A stretch of 64,000 bases of DNA from Sipunculus nudus (taxonomy: Eukaryota > Annelida > Sipuncula > Golfingiida > Sipunculidae), in contig CM049317.1 in NCBI GenBank assembly GCA_026874595.1, forward strand, positions 41,562,401 to 41,626,400. Reading direction: 5' to 3'. Both the position numbers and the translations under genes were made by a program. This document shows positions 11,482 through 23,470 of the stretch, piece after piece; the first letter of the stretch is position 1; each line of letters opens with the position of its first letter. The notes under the pieces are model-generated. The model was not told where the DNA came from. It did not search any database and saw only the letters and a program-made list of their open reading frames with translations.

Positions 11482-13361
11482 CAAGGGACCTATGGGTCAC
11501 TATGCTCAGCTGAAGTTGACCTTGAAGGTAAAAATCTAAAATAATATCAAATGGAGATGCTGTGTAAGAGGAAGAGGTAATAAAGGCCATGATTGGTTTA
11601 TATGATTGGTTTGTATTGATGAGCAAGAAATTGTTGCAAATAATATTTTGTGACCTGACCATGTGTTTCCTAATGTTGAAATTGAAGCATGTGAGCAGTT
11701 TGTGAACAAATGATCTGTAATATTACCATGATCATTAGTTGGCTTTTTGATTAACTGTTGACATTTCAGTAGTTTACACATTTGTTCAATTGAATCTATT
11801 TTTTGTTTAATATATATTATTAAATATAAATGTATTTTTTTAATGAAATTTATACAGTTGAAATATAACTAATTAACAACATAAAACAGGGCAAACAAAG
11901 CCTGATCTCAAATTCTGCTGAGGCAGGAAAATAATGAACAAATGTTTGTATTAAATCCTCATTTTTTTATTACATCAATTTTTTTTATTTTATGTTTATA
12001 TTTCTATACATTTCCAATATAACATATATATCCGAATATAAAAGTTGATTCATAATTCTTAATTGCATCATCATAAATCTCAATCTTGTCAGATAACACC
12101 ACATCATACATACAAATGTTTATTTATTTTTTACCACAAAAATATATCTTTTAAATCTGCAAAACAATAAATATCTTAAAATAATACTTGATTTAGATTT
12201 CACAATTTTCAAAAGTGTCTTTATTTATCCATAATGTGCTTCATATTTTATAAATTTAAGCGCACTGATGGGTTCAATTATATTTGTTAAAATCATTTAA
12301 AAGAAAATTGATTTCTTTAAAAATGCCACATTACACAACATTGCATCTTCTGGATTACACCTTGAATTACCTTTTCAAGGAAAGTTTTTGCATATCGGAG
12401 TGGAAACAGCATTACAATGAAGGAGATACAGTGAAAACAATAACAATTACTGCATAACACTTGGTGGGTTGGGTTTGCGGGGGGGGGGGGGGGCTGATTG
12501 GGATGGTGATATGAGAATAACTGTACACCTGTCACAGCAGGGGATCTCCCCAAGTGACTGTAACAAATCAGAAACCCTGGCATAGCTGACCTGGAGTGGG
12601 ACCCTGCATCTGTAATCTGTAATCAAAGCAAATGACTACAACAGAGCCTCAAGAAAAAATCAATAACTAGCCTAATTTTCAAGCTTTTATTTTCAACTTT
12701 CAGATTTAAACAAATTAAATATTTATGTTTACATGCTGTGAAAATTAAATCAATGGTACTAACAGAAAAAAACGTGCCATGGTCAAAGTTGGGCAAAATT
12801 TAAGGTACTGATTTTATTTTTATGCGAATAACTTAAAAAATTTACAAAATTCAGATCTAATTTTGGGTAAACAATTGAATCTTAATTAAACATAGTAATA
12901 TACTTGGGAAAATAGACTCTAGTTTCAAAATTTTTCATGTAAAGTGAGTAAATATTTTTCCTGATTTTTTACAAAGTCCATTATGTTTGGGCCCATAACT
13001 TAAAGAATTTATACTTAACAGACTTAATTTCTGGCATGTACATAGAAACTATATAGAGGAATATTTATGGTAAATATGAGGAAAAACATATGAGTGGTTT
13101 TGATATTAGGCAGTCCTGAAAGGTGAAAATAGGTTTTTAATAAAAAATTGAGGTTTTTCCTTAATTTCTCAAAGGAACAAAGTCGCAAAGACCCAGTTTT
13201 CGGCTTGGTAGGAGATCTTGGGGACATCTAACATTATGCTGAATTTTGGATTCCTAGGTCTTACGGTTTCAAAACGTGCCACATCTACGGACGGACGGAC
13301 GGACGGACTACGGACAATGGACCACGACTATAGCTCAGATGACTTATAGTCAGCTGAGCTA
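11482..13361 (+). mobile_element. Element H (family I, subtype Ib), complete
   Basis: This 1.9-kb copy parallels element B throughout. It has the 5' CAAGGGACCTATGGGTC palindrome, GCTCAGCTGA, the AGGCAGGAAAATAATGAAC block, a G-run at 12479-12493, the GTGCCATGGTCAAAG unit and a short GGAC tract. It ends at the hairpin 13331-13361. It splits element G at an A-run (TATATAAAAA before, ATGATTAATATCAGG after). Confidence 0.85.
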
Positions 13362-13642
13362 ATGATTAATATCAGGTCAGTAGTTTTGATATTAGGCAGT
13401 CTTGAAGTGTAACAATGGGTTTTTAATGGAAAATGGAGGTTTTTCCTTAATATCTTGACGGAACGAAGTCTTATTGACCCAATTTTTGGTTTGGTAAGAG
13501 ATTTTGGAGACATCTAATGGTATGCCCTTTTCAGATTCGTAGGTCCAACGGTTTCAAAACATGCCAGTTTAAAGGACGGACGGACAGTCGACGGACAAAG
13601 GACCATGAAATTAGCTCAGATGACTTATAGTCAGCTTAGCTA
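13362..13642 (+). mobile_element. Element G (family I), 3' segment
   Basis: The segment continues G after H with the GTTTTGATATTAGGCAGTCTTGAAG block, a short GGACGG tract and a hairpin at 13612-13642 with one arm substitution. It is followed by a CT-repeat flank that is an inverted match of 10118-10203. Confidence 0.75.
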
Positions 13643-14105
13643 ATGAGAGGAATTTATTTAAAATAATCATTTAATCATATAAATTTTAAAAAATTTCAGA
13701 TTGAGTGATCATTTAAAATGAAACAAGAGAGAGAGAGAGAGAAAGAATGCTCGACACAGATTCAGGATAGACCTCAATTATTTTGTAACAAACAATATGA
13801 ATAATTCATACTGAGTACTTCCGGGTAAGAGTATTCCTGTGTTGGCTCCCGAGTGAGCAGGTTTCCCTCCTTTGACGCACTTATCCAGTTACCAGGTTTC
13901 TCTACTACATCAATAATAGTTGTTTGACATTGCTATCATTTATTATGGAGACCATTATTTTGCTATTTTTTGTGATGAAACAAAAAATATCGTTCAAGGT
14001 CCAATTTTTGGCGTCCAAACTCAGGAATGTCTTTAATTTGTAGATATACCATACATTGAAATACACCCACGCGGTGGTCACAATATACAGGCTTATCTTC
14101 AACCA
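13643..14105. other. Flank with GA microsatellite, then unassigned sequence
   Basis: Positions 13646-13745 are an inverted copy of 10118-10203 and include a GAGAGA tract at about 13727. From 13746 on I see no repeat match inside the window, no RNA gene and no convincing exon. Confidence 0.5.
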
Positions 14106-14945
14106 ACTAGAATACAGGTAGTGGACAAACGACTACGTGTATCTGACAAAATCAGAGTGGGACTTGTGAAGTGAGGCATTGATTGAGTGGCAAAGGGAAA
14201 TTGAGTGATGTGTGTTGCATATTAGCATGGATGTTTGCAGTTGAAATGTTAATGTAGGTGGCACCACCTGCCACAAAATCCAGAAAGCTATCCAAGTTGT
14301 ATACATTTGCAAAATTTTATGTCAAACCACTGCTTGTATATGAGTGATTTTATCCCACAGCAGACAAACAGAAGGACCCTGTGCAAAAAAATGGTTGCAG
14401 GTGGCGCCATCAATTTTGTGTATGATAAAGAGCTATGTGAGATGTATATACTGGCAAAATTTCAGGAGGATACATCAAACCGGTCCTGAGATATAAGCCT
14501 GGATGACTGCATCGTAAACATAAATGTAGGTGGCGCCACCTGCCACAAAATCCAGATAGCTATCCAAGATGTATACACATGCAAAATTTTAGGCAGATAT
14601 GTCAAACCACTGCCAAAATATGAGTGATTTTATCCCATGGCAGACAAACAGATGGACATTGTGCAAAAATGGTTGCAGGTTGGGCCACCAGTTTTGCCTA
14701 TGATAAAGAGCTATGTGAGATCTAAACACATGCAAATATTTTAGGAGGGTACGTCAAATAAGTCCTGAGATATCAGCCTGGATTTCTGCAGCCAGAATGT
14801 GATTGTAGTGGGCGCCACCTGACATAAAATCAAGAAAGCTTTCTAGGATGTATACACATGCAAAATTTCATGTGGATAAGTCCAACCACTGCAGAGATAA
14901 GCGTGATTTTATCCCAAGGCAGATGAATAGAAGGACGCTGTGCAA
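14106..14945 (+). mobile_element. Family II element, 5' part
   Basis: It starts ACTAGAATACAGGTAGTGG, matching the family II start at 22290. The next box, GTGTATCTGACAAAATCAG, resembles the 3' hairpin arm of the family. Tandem units of roughly 280 bp follow, containing GGTGGCACCACC (about 14251) and an exact GGTGGCGCCACC at 14529-14540. It stops at GACGCTGTGCAA, an A-run site in the unit, where a family I element begins. The family II 3' end is not found downstream. Confidence 0.7.
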
Positions 14946-15883
14946 CTAGTGGCCAATGGGCCATGACACTTAGCTGAATTTAAGTAATGATGAACAATGA
15001 GCAAAATGACTGCCAGAGTGCAAAAAAATCATGAATTTTGTAAGTCCTAAGAAATGGGTTTCAGTGGGCTTTTTGACAGATGACCACTTCTTTTGAGGGT
15101 CTCATAAATAGAAGAAAAATGCAGAAAAATTTGAAAAAATACCGTTAGTATAGTGCCACCAGTCTGCAGGAACTAATAAAACACTCCATGACCAATATAT
15201 ATCCAAAAAATCATGGTGATCAATGCAGTAGTTATTCAGACACTCAAGCTTTTGTATCAAATTTTTAAATATTCTGATGGATAATTATGAAAAACAGTTC
15301 AGAGGATATGGGTAACAGAGACCTAATTTCAAGTTTCCACAGAGACTTTTCTTGGACCTCCCTTCCTGTCAAATAAGAGTTAAGATTCCAGGTCCAGCGG
15401 TAATGATTTGTGCCCTGTTAACAGATGACAGCTTCTTTGAAAATATCAAAACTAAGAAAAAAATTTGTTAAAAATTAGAAAATAAACAGATGGCGCCACC
15501 AGTTTGCAGGAACTGAGTGAACACTCCATTATCAACATTCAAGCAAATAATCATGGTGTTCAATGCAGTAGTTATTCAGATACTGAAACTTTTCTGTCAA
15601 ATTTTTATATTATTCTCGGGGTTACTTTTGCGACCCATAGCTCAGAGGATATGTGTAACAGAGACCTAATTTCAGGTTTCCAGGCTTTTCAAGGACCGCC
15701 CTTGCTGTCAAATTAGAAGATTCCAGGTCCAGCGCTAATGATTTGTGCCTTGTTAACAGATGACAGCTTCTTTGAAGGTATCAATAATAGAGAAAAAAAT
15801 CGTAAATGCACACACCCATCCAGACCTCACCTGTTATGTCCATAATGGACTATAGCTCAGATGACTTATAGTCAGCTGAGCTA
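14946..15883 (+). mobile_element. Family I element, subtype Ic (two tandem units)
   Basis: The element begins CTAGTGGCCAATGGGCCATG, then a degraded hairpin-arm box, and ends at the hairpin 15853-15883. The body has two units about 340 bp apart, each with a GCGCCACC-AGT-TGCAGG box (15153 and 15490). These are the same kind of unit found nine times at 23478-26330. It lies inside family II sequence. Confidence 0.75.
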
Positions 15884-16999
15884 AAGATATTCAGTTAACA
15901 ATCAACAAGACAACTGAAAATCATGCCGCACAAAATATACACTGTCACCATGGCATTGTATGTGCTTGTACCTTTGATACTGATGTTCTGGACTGCACTT
16001 GCTGTTGTATCTGCCATGCTTGTAATAATATACTGCAAACACACTCTTTATCAGGACAGCATATAGCTTGGAAGCAGGTTTTCTTGTGAACAGTAAAGCT
16101 TCCTCAGAAGTCAGGTAATGGTGTGTGTAATTAAATTATAATCAAGACATATGCCAGAGTCAGATGCTCCTCATCAGGTAACTTTGCCAGGTGTCCTCAG
16201 ATCTTCATGACTAGCACCTGTGAGTGAATGAAAAACAAGACCTTACTCAAGTGACCACTGTAATCAAGTTATTATTTGTTAAAATTGCAGATAATTTGCT
16301 TAAATATTTCACCATAATTTCTCTAAAATATTTAGACAAGGCTAGAGCTGACCAGATCATAGCACATCATTTTTTTTGTGCTCTGAAGATCAGGCTCCAT
16401 GCCCTTCATGCGACCACAGTTGACATGATAACGTGGACTAGCTGTAACTCATTATGATCAAATCTATAAATGCACATTCTTCTTCATTTGTGCTGAAAAT
16501 CTGATTAAATCAAGAGGAGCACTAAAAATATGATATTTTTGTTACATGGGGAGGAAACACTCAGGCTAAACGTGAGAATTTAAGATATTAGAGCTACCTA
16601 CCACCCCTCTTACCTATAAGTAAACTGTGAACTGACCCATAAAAGCCCCCTCCCCTGACTGTAAAATTATACAGTCCAGGGGGCAAAAGGCCACCCATCA
16701 GACCACTGACCCCTGGCACACACCCTCCCTTAGCAAAAATTTAGCTTGCCATACACTGTTGCTCACTCACTGTAAACTTCCTGCAGTTTTGCAGCAAGGT
16801 CACAGGTTGACATGCAAATTAGTTTACGGCAACCTTGCTGCTGGCTAATACTGTAACCTATGTTGCTGCTAACTTGCTGCAATATTGCTGCGCACTGTTG
16901 CTGTAAACTTCCTGCAGCTTTGCAGCAACCTTGCTACAGCTTCTCCCAGCACACTTCCTGCAGCCCTCTTCCAGCAGCCCTCAACATGTATATATATCA
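15884..16999. other. No gene seen; GCAGCAAC-rich short repeats
   Basis: I see no coding region or RNA gene. Between about 16730 and 16985 there are many degenerate copies of a short motif around CTGCAGCTTTGCAGCAACCTTGCTG. The same flavour of sequence returns at 21680-21900. The rest is unassigned. Confidence 0.5.
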
Positions 17000-17364
17000 A
17001 CTAAAATACGGGTAGTCAGCAAGCGACTACGTGTATCCGCCAAAATCAGAGTGGAACGGGTGAAGTGAGGCATGGATTGAGTGGCAAGGGAAAATAGAGT
17101 GAGGTGTGTTGCATATTAGCAATGGTTCCCGAGATATTTGGGTTTATGTGCGGAAACAGACGCACAAATGGACACTGGACAGGGAAGGAAAGGTCAGAGG
17201 TCAACACGAATTGGTTAGGCACCAGTTCACATGTGACCTTTTAACTGGTGTACGTTTTGGAAAAATCAGTCCAGTAGTCTCAGAGGAGTTCTCCGGAAAT
17301 GAACGCCGCAGCAGAAGTGGCGGCAGCGGAACCCGGTCAAAAACATAGTATCCGCTAAAACGAA
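17000..17364 (+). mobile_element. Family II element, internally deleted and 3'-clipped
   Basis: It has the family II start (ACTAAAATACGGGTAGTC) and box (GTGTATCCGCCAAAATCAG). It then jumps from GCATATTAGCA straight to the family II 3' region (GGTTCCCGAGATAT), skipping all tandem units present at 22440-23210. The 3' end keeps the left hairpin arm GTATCCGCTAAAACG but not the right arm. Its frames (17106-17348 and the opposite strand) are not supported as genes. Confidence 0.7.
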
Positions 17365-17925
17365 ACAAATATATATAAATGGCTGTTACAGCTTTTTTCC
17401 TGAACATTAAAAAAAGTATTTGTTTTAAATGTGGTATCTTCAGAAAATAATATGTACTTTAATTTTTATTAAAGTTATGTTGTAGCCAGATATACAATGT
17501 ATATATATTGCTTGGTGTAATTATTTAAAAAAAACAAGAAAAATTATATTTTTTAAGAACTTTACAAATGAGAGATGTTTACAATATGAGATTTAATGAA
17601 AACTTAATTATTGTACGCTGAGTGGCTGAGATGTCTGACATTTACTGGTAAGTGTGATTTTTCAGCTTTTTAAAACATAAAACTACCACAAGGGTATATC
17701 AACACTTCCTCAAACATGACCAAATGGGGTTGCTATCACTTGATACTTTTTAATTTTTAACATTAAGACAAGAAATATTAGTTTCCTTCTGTCACTTTGC
17801 GTGTAGTAGAAGTTGTACTTATCATGGGACCTAATGTTGAATTACATAAACCTCTTGGTAACTTGTTGCACGGAATAGAGAGCAATTAAGCCCCCTTGAA
17901 TGATAATAACAGAAAAACACATCAA
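17365..17925. other. Unassigned AT-rich sequence
   Basis: I see no gene, RNA or repeat structure matching elsewhere in the window. Confidence 0.4.
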
Positions 17926-19231
17926 ACTAGATATTTCTTGGCACCGCAGGTGCCATAGTATCCCCAGACAATTAATCCCCCCCCCCCCCTTTAAGAATAG
18001 GCCCCCCATCTTCAGCAACAATTAATATCAGACCACACTCATAGAAAAGGTCATTCTCATAGAAAAGGTCATGATCCAAATTTCAATATACATCATCCCC
18101 TAACCCATGTCTATGTATATGCAAGAAATCTGTCCATTAGTTTTTGACTTATAATGCTCACAATACTGTTAAGTGACAATGATGGGGTATTAAACGGCAC
18201 GAAAACAAGTAAAAGAATAACAGGTGGCGCCACCTGTTTCCAGTACATGACAATACTTTCCAAGATCTTCGAACATGTGGATTTTTGGACCAATGCATGC
18301 ATCCCTTATTGAGATATTAATGATTTTGTGTAATTTTCACCATATATGGCAATATTCAAGGTCAAGGCCACTCTAATAGAAAAGGTCATGACCCCAATTT
18401 ATATATACATCATCCCATAACCCATGTCTATGTATATGCATAATATGAAAGAAATCTGTCCATTAGTTTTTGACTTAAATTGCTCACAGGTTATAAATGT
18501 ACTGTTAATTGGCAATGATGGGGTATTAAACCGCACGAAAACAAGTAAAAGAATAACAGGTGGCGCCACCTGTTTCCGGTACATGACATTACTATCCAAG
18601 ATCTTTGGTCAAGTTGATTTTTGGACCAATGCATGCATACCTTATTGAGAAATTAATGATTTTGTGTGATTTTCACCATATATGGCAATATTCAACGTCA
18701 AGGCCACTCACATAGGAAAGGTCATGACCCCAATTTAAATAAACATCATCCCATAACCCATATCTATGTATTTGCATATAATATGAAAGAAATCTGTCCA
18801 TTAGTTTTTGACTTATAATGCTCACAGTACTGTCAAGTAGCAATTTTGGGGATATTAAACGGCATGAAAACAAGTAAAGAATAATAGGTGGCGCCACCAG
18901 TTTCTGGAACATGACAACCCTATCCATGATCTTCAATCAACTTGATTTTGGGATCAATCCATGCAAGTTTTCTTGAGATATTTAAGAATTTGTGTGATTT
19001 TCCCCAAAATTGAACCTATTCAAGGTCAAGGTCACTCTCCTAGTTGAGGTCATGACCTCATTTTAAATAGGCGTCGTCCTCTCACCCATATCTATACATA
19101 TACCAAGTTTGGTAAAGATCCGTGAAATATTTTTTGAGTTATTGTGTCCAAAAGAAATCTCTGCGGTGGCGGCGGCGGCGGCGCGACCGTGCCTAAACCA
19201 TAGTATCTCCAGACTATGTCTGGCGATACAA
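17926..19231 (+). mobile_element. Family III element, complete
   Basis: The element begins ACTAGATATTTCTTGG with a 5' palindrome GGCACCGCAGGTGCC. It continues CATAGTATCCCCAGACAAT, which repeats the left arm of its own terminal hairpin, then a C-run (about 17980). The body has three units at 336 and 328 bp spacing, each with an exact GGTGGCGCCACC (18223, 18559, 18887). Near the 3' end are a GGCGGC tract and the hairpin 19203-19229, arms GTATCTCCAGAC and GTCTGGCGATAC with a TAT loop. A second copy is at 42805-43494. Confidence 0.8.
19203..19229 (+). repeat. Family III 3'-terminal hairpin
   Basis: Twelve-base arms with one mismatch flank a TAT loop, the same loop as family I. The counterpart at 43466-43492 has a TTT loop. 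The sequence after the hairpin begins AATAA. Confidence 0.8.
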
Positions 19232-22107
19232 TAACAGACAATGTACATTAATTATGTTCACACTTCACAAATGGATGTTTATTTCAATGGTTTCAGACAA
19301 AAATGATGTTTACTTGACAAGTGTAATTCTTCCTAAACTCACTGTATTATTATCCGTTTGTCGACAGACGGCTTTCTGTGCGGCCTTCTGACCATGCATG
19401 CATATAATTAAGTGGTACAGCCTTTTCATCTAGGAGGCATGCGAGTAGCCCACAGTCAGCTTTGGCCTAAACATGTTTGATTATCTTAAATATGTTTAAT
19501 TTTTATCATGGCAAGTTTTCATGAACTGTTTTTTGGGCAATAACAAGCTGTTATAACAAGCTATGGGCCGCGATTTAAACATACCAAACTTTAGGAACTT
19601 GTTGTGAGCCGATGTTGATGGACTTGTACCCTGCAAAATCCACTATTAACGCCCACTTTTTCAAGTTCCAACAGCGATAATATAACGGACTGTGGGATAA
19701 GATTACGTGTCAGTTGGATGGGCGACAGTTGGATGGGTCCCATTTAGACAGGCCCCGTTTAGATGCTATGTTATATTAACATGACTTTATTACACACGCA
19801 AGTCAGTATGAGAAAGCCAAACTAAAATAATAAAACTTTATATATGTTGATCAAACATGGTATAAGTATGAAATTTAATGCAACCCATGATACCTGTGTA
19901 CATGAATTACTATTCAAAGAGCTATAAATTTTCAATAACCTGAGAGAAAGGGAAAGAAAGAGAGAGAAAATGGACAGAGTGAGAAAAGAGAGAATACTTG
20001 CATACAATAACGCTAGAGAAAGGAGAGACAGAAAGAGCAAATGAACAGAGAGAGAGAGAGAGACGTTGATGGAGAGGAGCAATGCCAATAAAGCGTCTTG
20101 GACTTGGGATGAGACCAGATCAAGAACAAAGTTGGGTACTACAATAGAACGTGGGCTTCAGCCCAACAATCATAGAATAATGCTGCTTGCATCTTAATTT
20201 AGCCACTTATTTTTATCTGCCACTTATACTTTCCTCCATGGCCTCTAGTCACGCGGCTTTGTTAGGGTAAACAGACTGTGTTTACCAACATGCAGAGCCA
20301 TAACATGGTGTTAAACAGCCTAGTATGTGTAGCCCTGCCTGGGCTTTAGTATTTGCGTTTACTAATAAAATGCTTAAAATAAAACGTGATCCAATGTACC
20401 AATAGACTCGACTTAGTGCCAGCTCTTATCACTAAAGCCCTGTAAAGTCCGTATGGTGAATCCCTGATATTTGCATATTAAGGCATCACAAGGCTCTTTG
20501 AGGACCTGACAATTCCCCCGTATTTACATATCAGGCCATCACGCCTCATCATTGCTATGAGAATGCCAACAGCCGTCCCACAGCTCGACCCGCTTGGTCA
20601 CATTTGTACTGAAATCATGTACTCAGGTATTCCACACATGGACCTTCATGTCCTATGATATATCTCTGCTGAAAGAATATTACGGTCCATGGGCTAAATG
20701 TAAGCGCATATTGTAGACACCAATTGCAACAATTTTGTACCGACAGTTCCAGTAAAAGTCCCCCTGCCGAGATGACAAGAGAAGCTGGCAGCATTTGTCT
20801 GAACCTGTGTATTAACTGTCAAATAGCGACTCACAAATTGTGATCATTTCAGTCAACAGGTACATTTTGACTGCGCTCGTCGTGTGTGCACCTGAAAATC
20901 TTGCGCTGATTGGCTGAGCCAGAGTTTGTTAGGTCTACTGTCAAGAGTGGTGGTCCAATAAACGTTAACACTGAGGCTGAGGGTTATAGTGTTTTAAAGT
21001 CTCGCCGAAATCAACATAAGCGACGGCCTAAAAATATTAAGACAAATTAAATGGAAATATTAGTAGCCAATTGGAAGCGCAGCATAGGCGATGACTGAAT
21101 GAACCATGTTGGTTTCGAAAAAGATTCTGGGAAAGACCACTGCTGACGTCACTGGAAAAGCCTTAGTTCAGCGAGGCAGTGGTGTGCAGCATGGGACTGA
21201 CCTGGAACCAGCCAAGATTACCAGTCCATGAAATAAGAGGGTCAGATAGTGGTAAATTAGTTATATGAGTTGCCGCAAGATGGCAGTACTGATACTTGAT
21301 ACTCGATACATGATACAATGCGGGAACGTTTGATTTCTCTGGGAGAAGCAACAAGTAAGTCATTACTATTTCATGGACTGGGCCGGTCTACCATATGTGA
21401 GGAATTGAGACCATGTGCTGGGATGGTTTTGCTAGGGAAACATTTGTAAAAAGCAAAACTGATTGAACTGATAGTGTGAAGATATTGCCATTATTTAGCT
21501 CTTGATTATGTCCCTTTAACTCTCACTTGAGCTCCTTGGCACAGAGCTTCATATTTTTACTAGAGCTGGTAAGCAAAGCACCTTTTCCAAATTTTTTAAA
21601 GATGGCAGCTTTCCCTCCAAAATCAGTTTAGCCAATCACAGCCGGATAAGACAGGAAATAATAGAGCATATATAACTGTAAAAGACTGCGGCAAGCCGCA
21701 ACCTTCCTGTGCACAGCATTCAGTTAAGTCTGTCTGTCTGCAGCTAGGCGGGACCCTCCCGCAACCTTCCTGCACACAAGGCAGATTTGCTGCACATTAC
21801 CAGTGGCCTTTAACAGGCAGTGGGAGGCATGGTGCTAACTGCAGCCTTCCTACACACTCATCTTGCAGCCTATTTTGGTGTTTGCTGCTACTCTGCTGCC
21901 AATAAAGTAAGCTTCAACAGCAAGGGTGATGGAGCACTCCTGTGTGCCTGTTCACATTTCTTCATGAGTACCTTTCTTGTTTTGACATTATCTGTGTCTG
22001 TGATTGACTGTTCCATCTGGAGAATCCCCTTGCACCAATGAGCAAACCATGTGATACGTATACTAGTCCATAAAAGTGGTAACCAAAAAACAGGCACAGT
22101 TGAAAAA
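19232..22107. other. Low-repeat region without a recognised gene
   Basis: This is the longest stretch without a clear mobile element. It contains a GA-rich microsatellite (about 19945-20062) and short GCAGC-type repeats (21690-21900). Two similar blocks around TATTTGCATATTAAGGCATCAC and TATTTACATATCAGGCCATCAC lie near 20470 and 20520. Frames are short and have no recognised domain. An intron or intergenic region is equally possible. Confidence 0.4.
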
Positions 22108-22289
22108 CAAGTGACCCATGGGTCATGACGCTCAGCTGATTGGGAAGAGATTCGCTAAAGGAAATTTTATCATCAGAATGGTAGTATATACCCATTCAAC
22201 TGAAGCATCAAACAGATTAACCAACAGGCCAAGATTTAGTCTGTATTTATATATCTCAAAAATAGAGAAAAAATGTGTAAACTTTAAAA
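22108..22289 (+). mobile_element. Family I element, subtype Ic, 5' segment
   Basis: The 5' end CAAGTGACCCATGGGTCATG carries a perfect GACCCATGGGTC palindrome, followed by GCTCAGCTGA. It runs into a CTCAAAAATAGAGAAAAAA block and is then interrupted by a family II element at TTTAAAA. It continues at 23471 and ends at 26411. Confidence 0.8.
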
Positions 22290-23470
22290 ACTAGAATACG
22301 GGTAGCCGACAAGTGACTACGTGTATCCGCCAAAATCAGAGTGGAACGGTTGAAGTGAGGCATGGATTGAGTGGCAAGGGAAATAGAGTGAGGTATGTTG
22401 CATATTAGCATGGATGTCTGCAGCCTAAATGTGTATGTAGGTTGTGCCACCTACCACAAATCCAGAAAGCTGTCCAAGTTGTATACATCTGCAAAACTTT
22501 AGGCAGAAAAGTCAAACCACTACATGCATATGAGTGATTTTAGCTGACGGCAGACAAACAGACAGATGCTGTGCAAAAATGGTTGCAGGTGGCCCCTCCA
22601 GTTTTGTGTATGATAAAGACCTATGTGAGTTCTATACACATGCAAAATTTTGGCCCAATTGTTGAAACGGTTCCCGAGATATGAGCTCGGATGTCTGCAG
22701 CATAAACTAGAATGTAGGTGGCGCCACCTGTCATAAAATTAAGAAAGCTATCCAGGATGTATAAAACTGCAAAATTTTAGGCAGATATGTCAAACCACTG
22801 CCGAGATATGAGTGACATTATCCCACGGCAGAAAAGAGACAGACGCTGTGTAAAAATGGTTGCAGGTGGCGCCACCAGTTTTGCGTATGATAAAGAGCTA
22901 TGTGAGATCTATACACATGCAAAATTTTGGCCCAATCAGTCAAACGGTTCCTGAGATATGAGCTTGGATGTGATCAGCGTGAACGTGAATGTAGGTGGCG
23001 CCATCTGTCATAAAATCAAGAAAGCTATCCTGGATGTATATGCATGCCGAATTTCAGGTGATTTAGTCAATTCACTGCAGAGATATGAGTGATTTTAACC
23101 CAAGGCAGATGAACAGATGGACACTGTGCAAACATGGTTACAGGTGGCGCCACCATTTTTGTGTATGTTATAGAGCAATCCAAGGGCTACATTTGTATAA
23201 ATTTTATTTCCTGATTGGTCAATCGGTTCCCGAGATATGAGGGTTTATGTGTGGAAACAGACGCACAAATGGACGCTGGATAGAGGGGAAAGGTCAGAGG
23301 TCAACACAAATTGGTTAGGCACTAGTTCACATGTGACTCGATAATTGGTGAAAGTTTCGGAAAAATTGGTCCATTTTTCTCCGAGGAGCTGTCTGGAAAC
23401 AAACGTGGCGGCGGTGGAGGAACCTGGTCAAAAACATAGTATCTGCAAAACTTCGTTTTGGAGGATACAA
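22290..23470 (+). mobile_element. Family II element, complete, nested in family I
   Basis: This 1.2-kb element runs from ACTAGAATACGGGTAGCC to a 3' hairpin at 23439-23468 (GTATC, CAAAAC, TTC loop, GTTTTG, GGATAC). The 5' box GTATCCGCCAAAA repeats the left hairpin arm. The body holds several tandem units with exact GGTGGCGCCACC at 22717, 22865 and 23143. The host family I sequence, ...CTAAAAATACAGGTGGC, is intact in neighbouring units, so the element is inserted in an A-run. Confidence 0.85.

Noticed and set aside
20460-20545. Octamer-like TATTTGCATA blocks as a promoter
   Set aside because: Two similar blocks exist but there is no adjacent gene or RNA to regulate; the match is too short.
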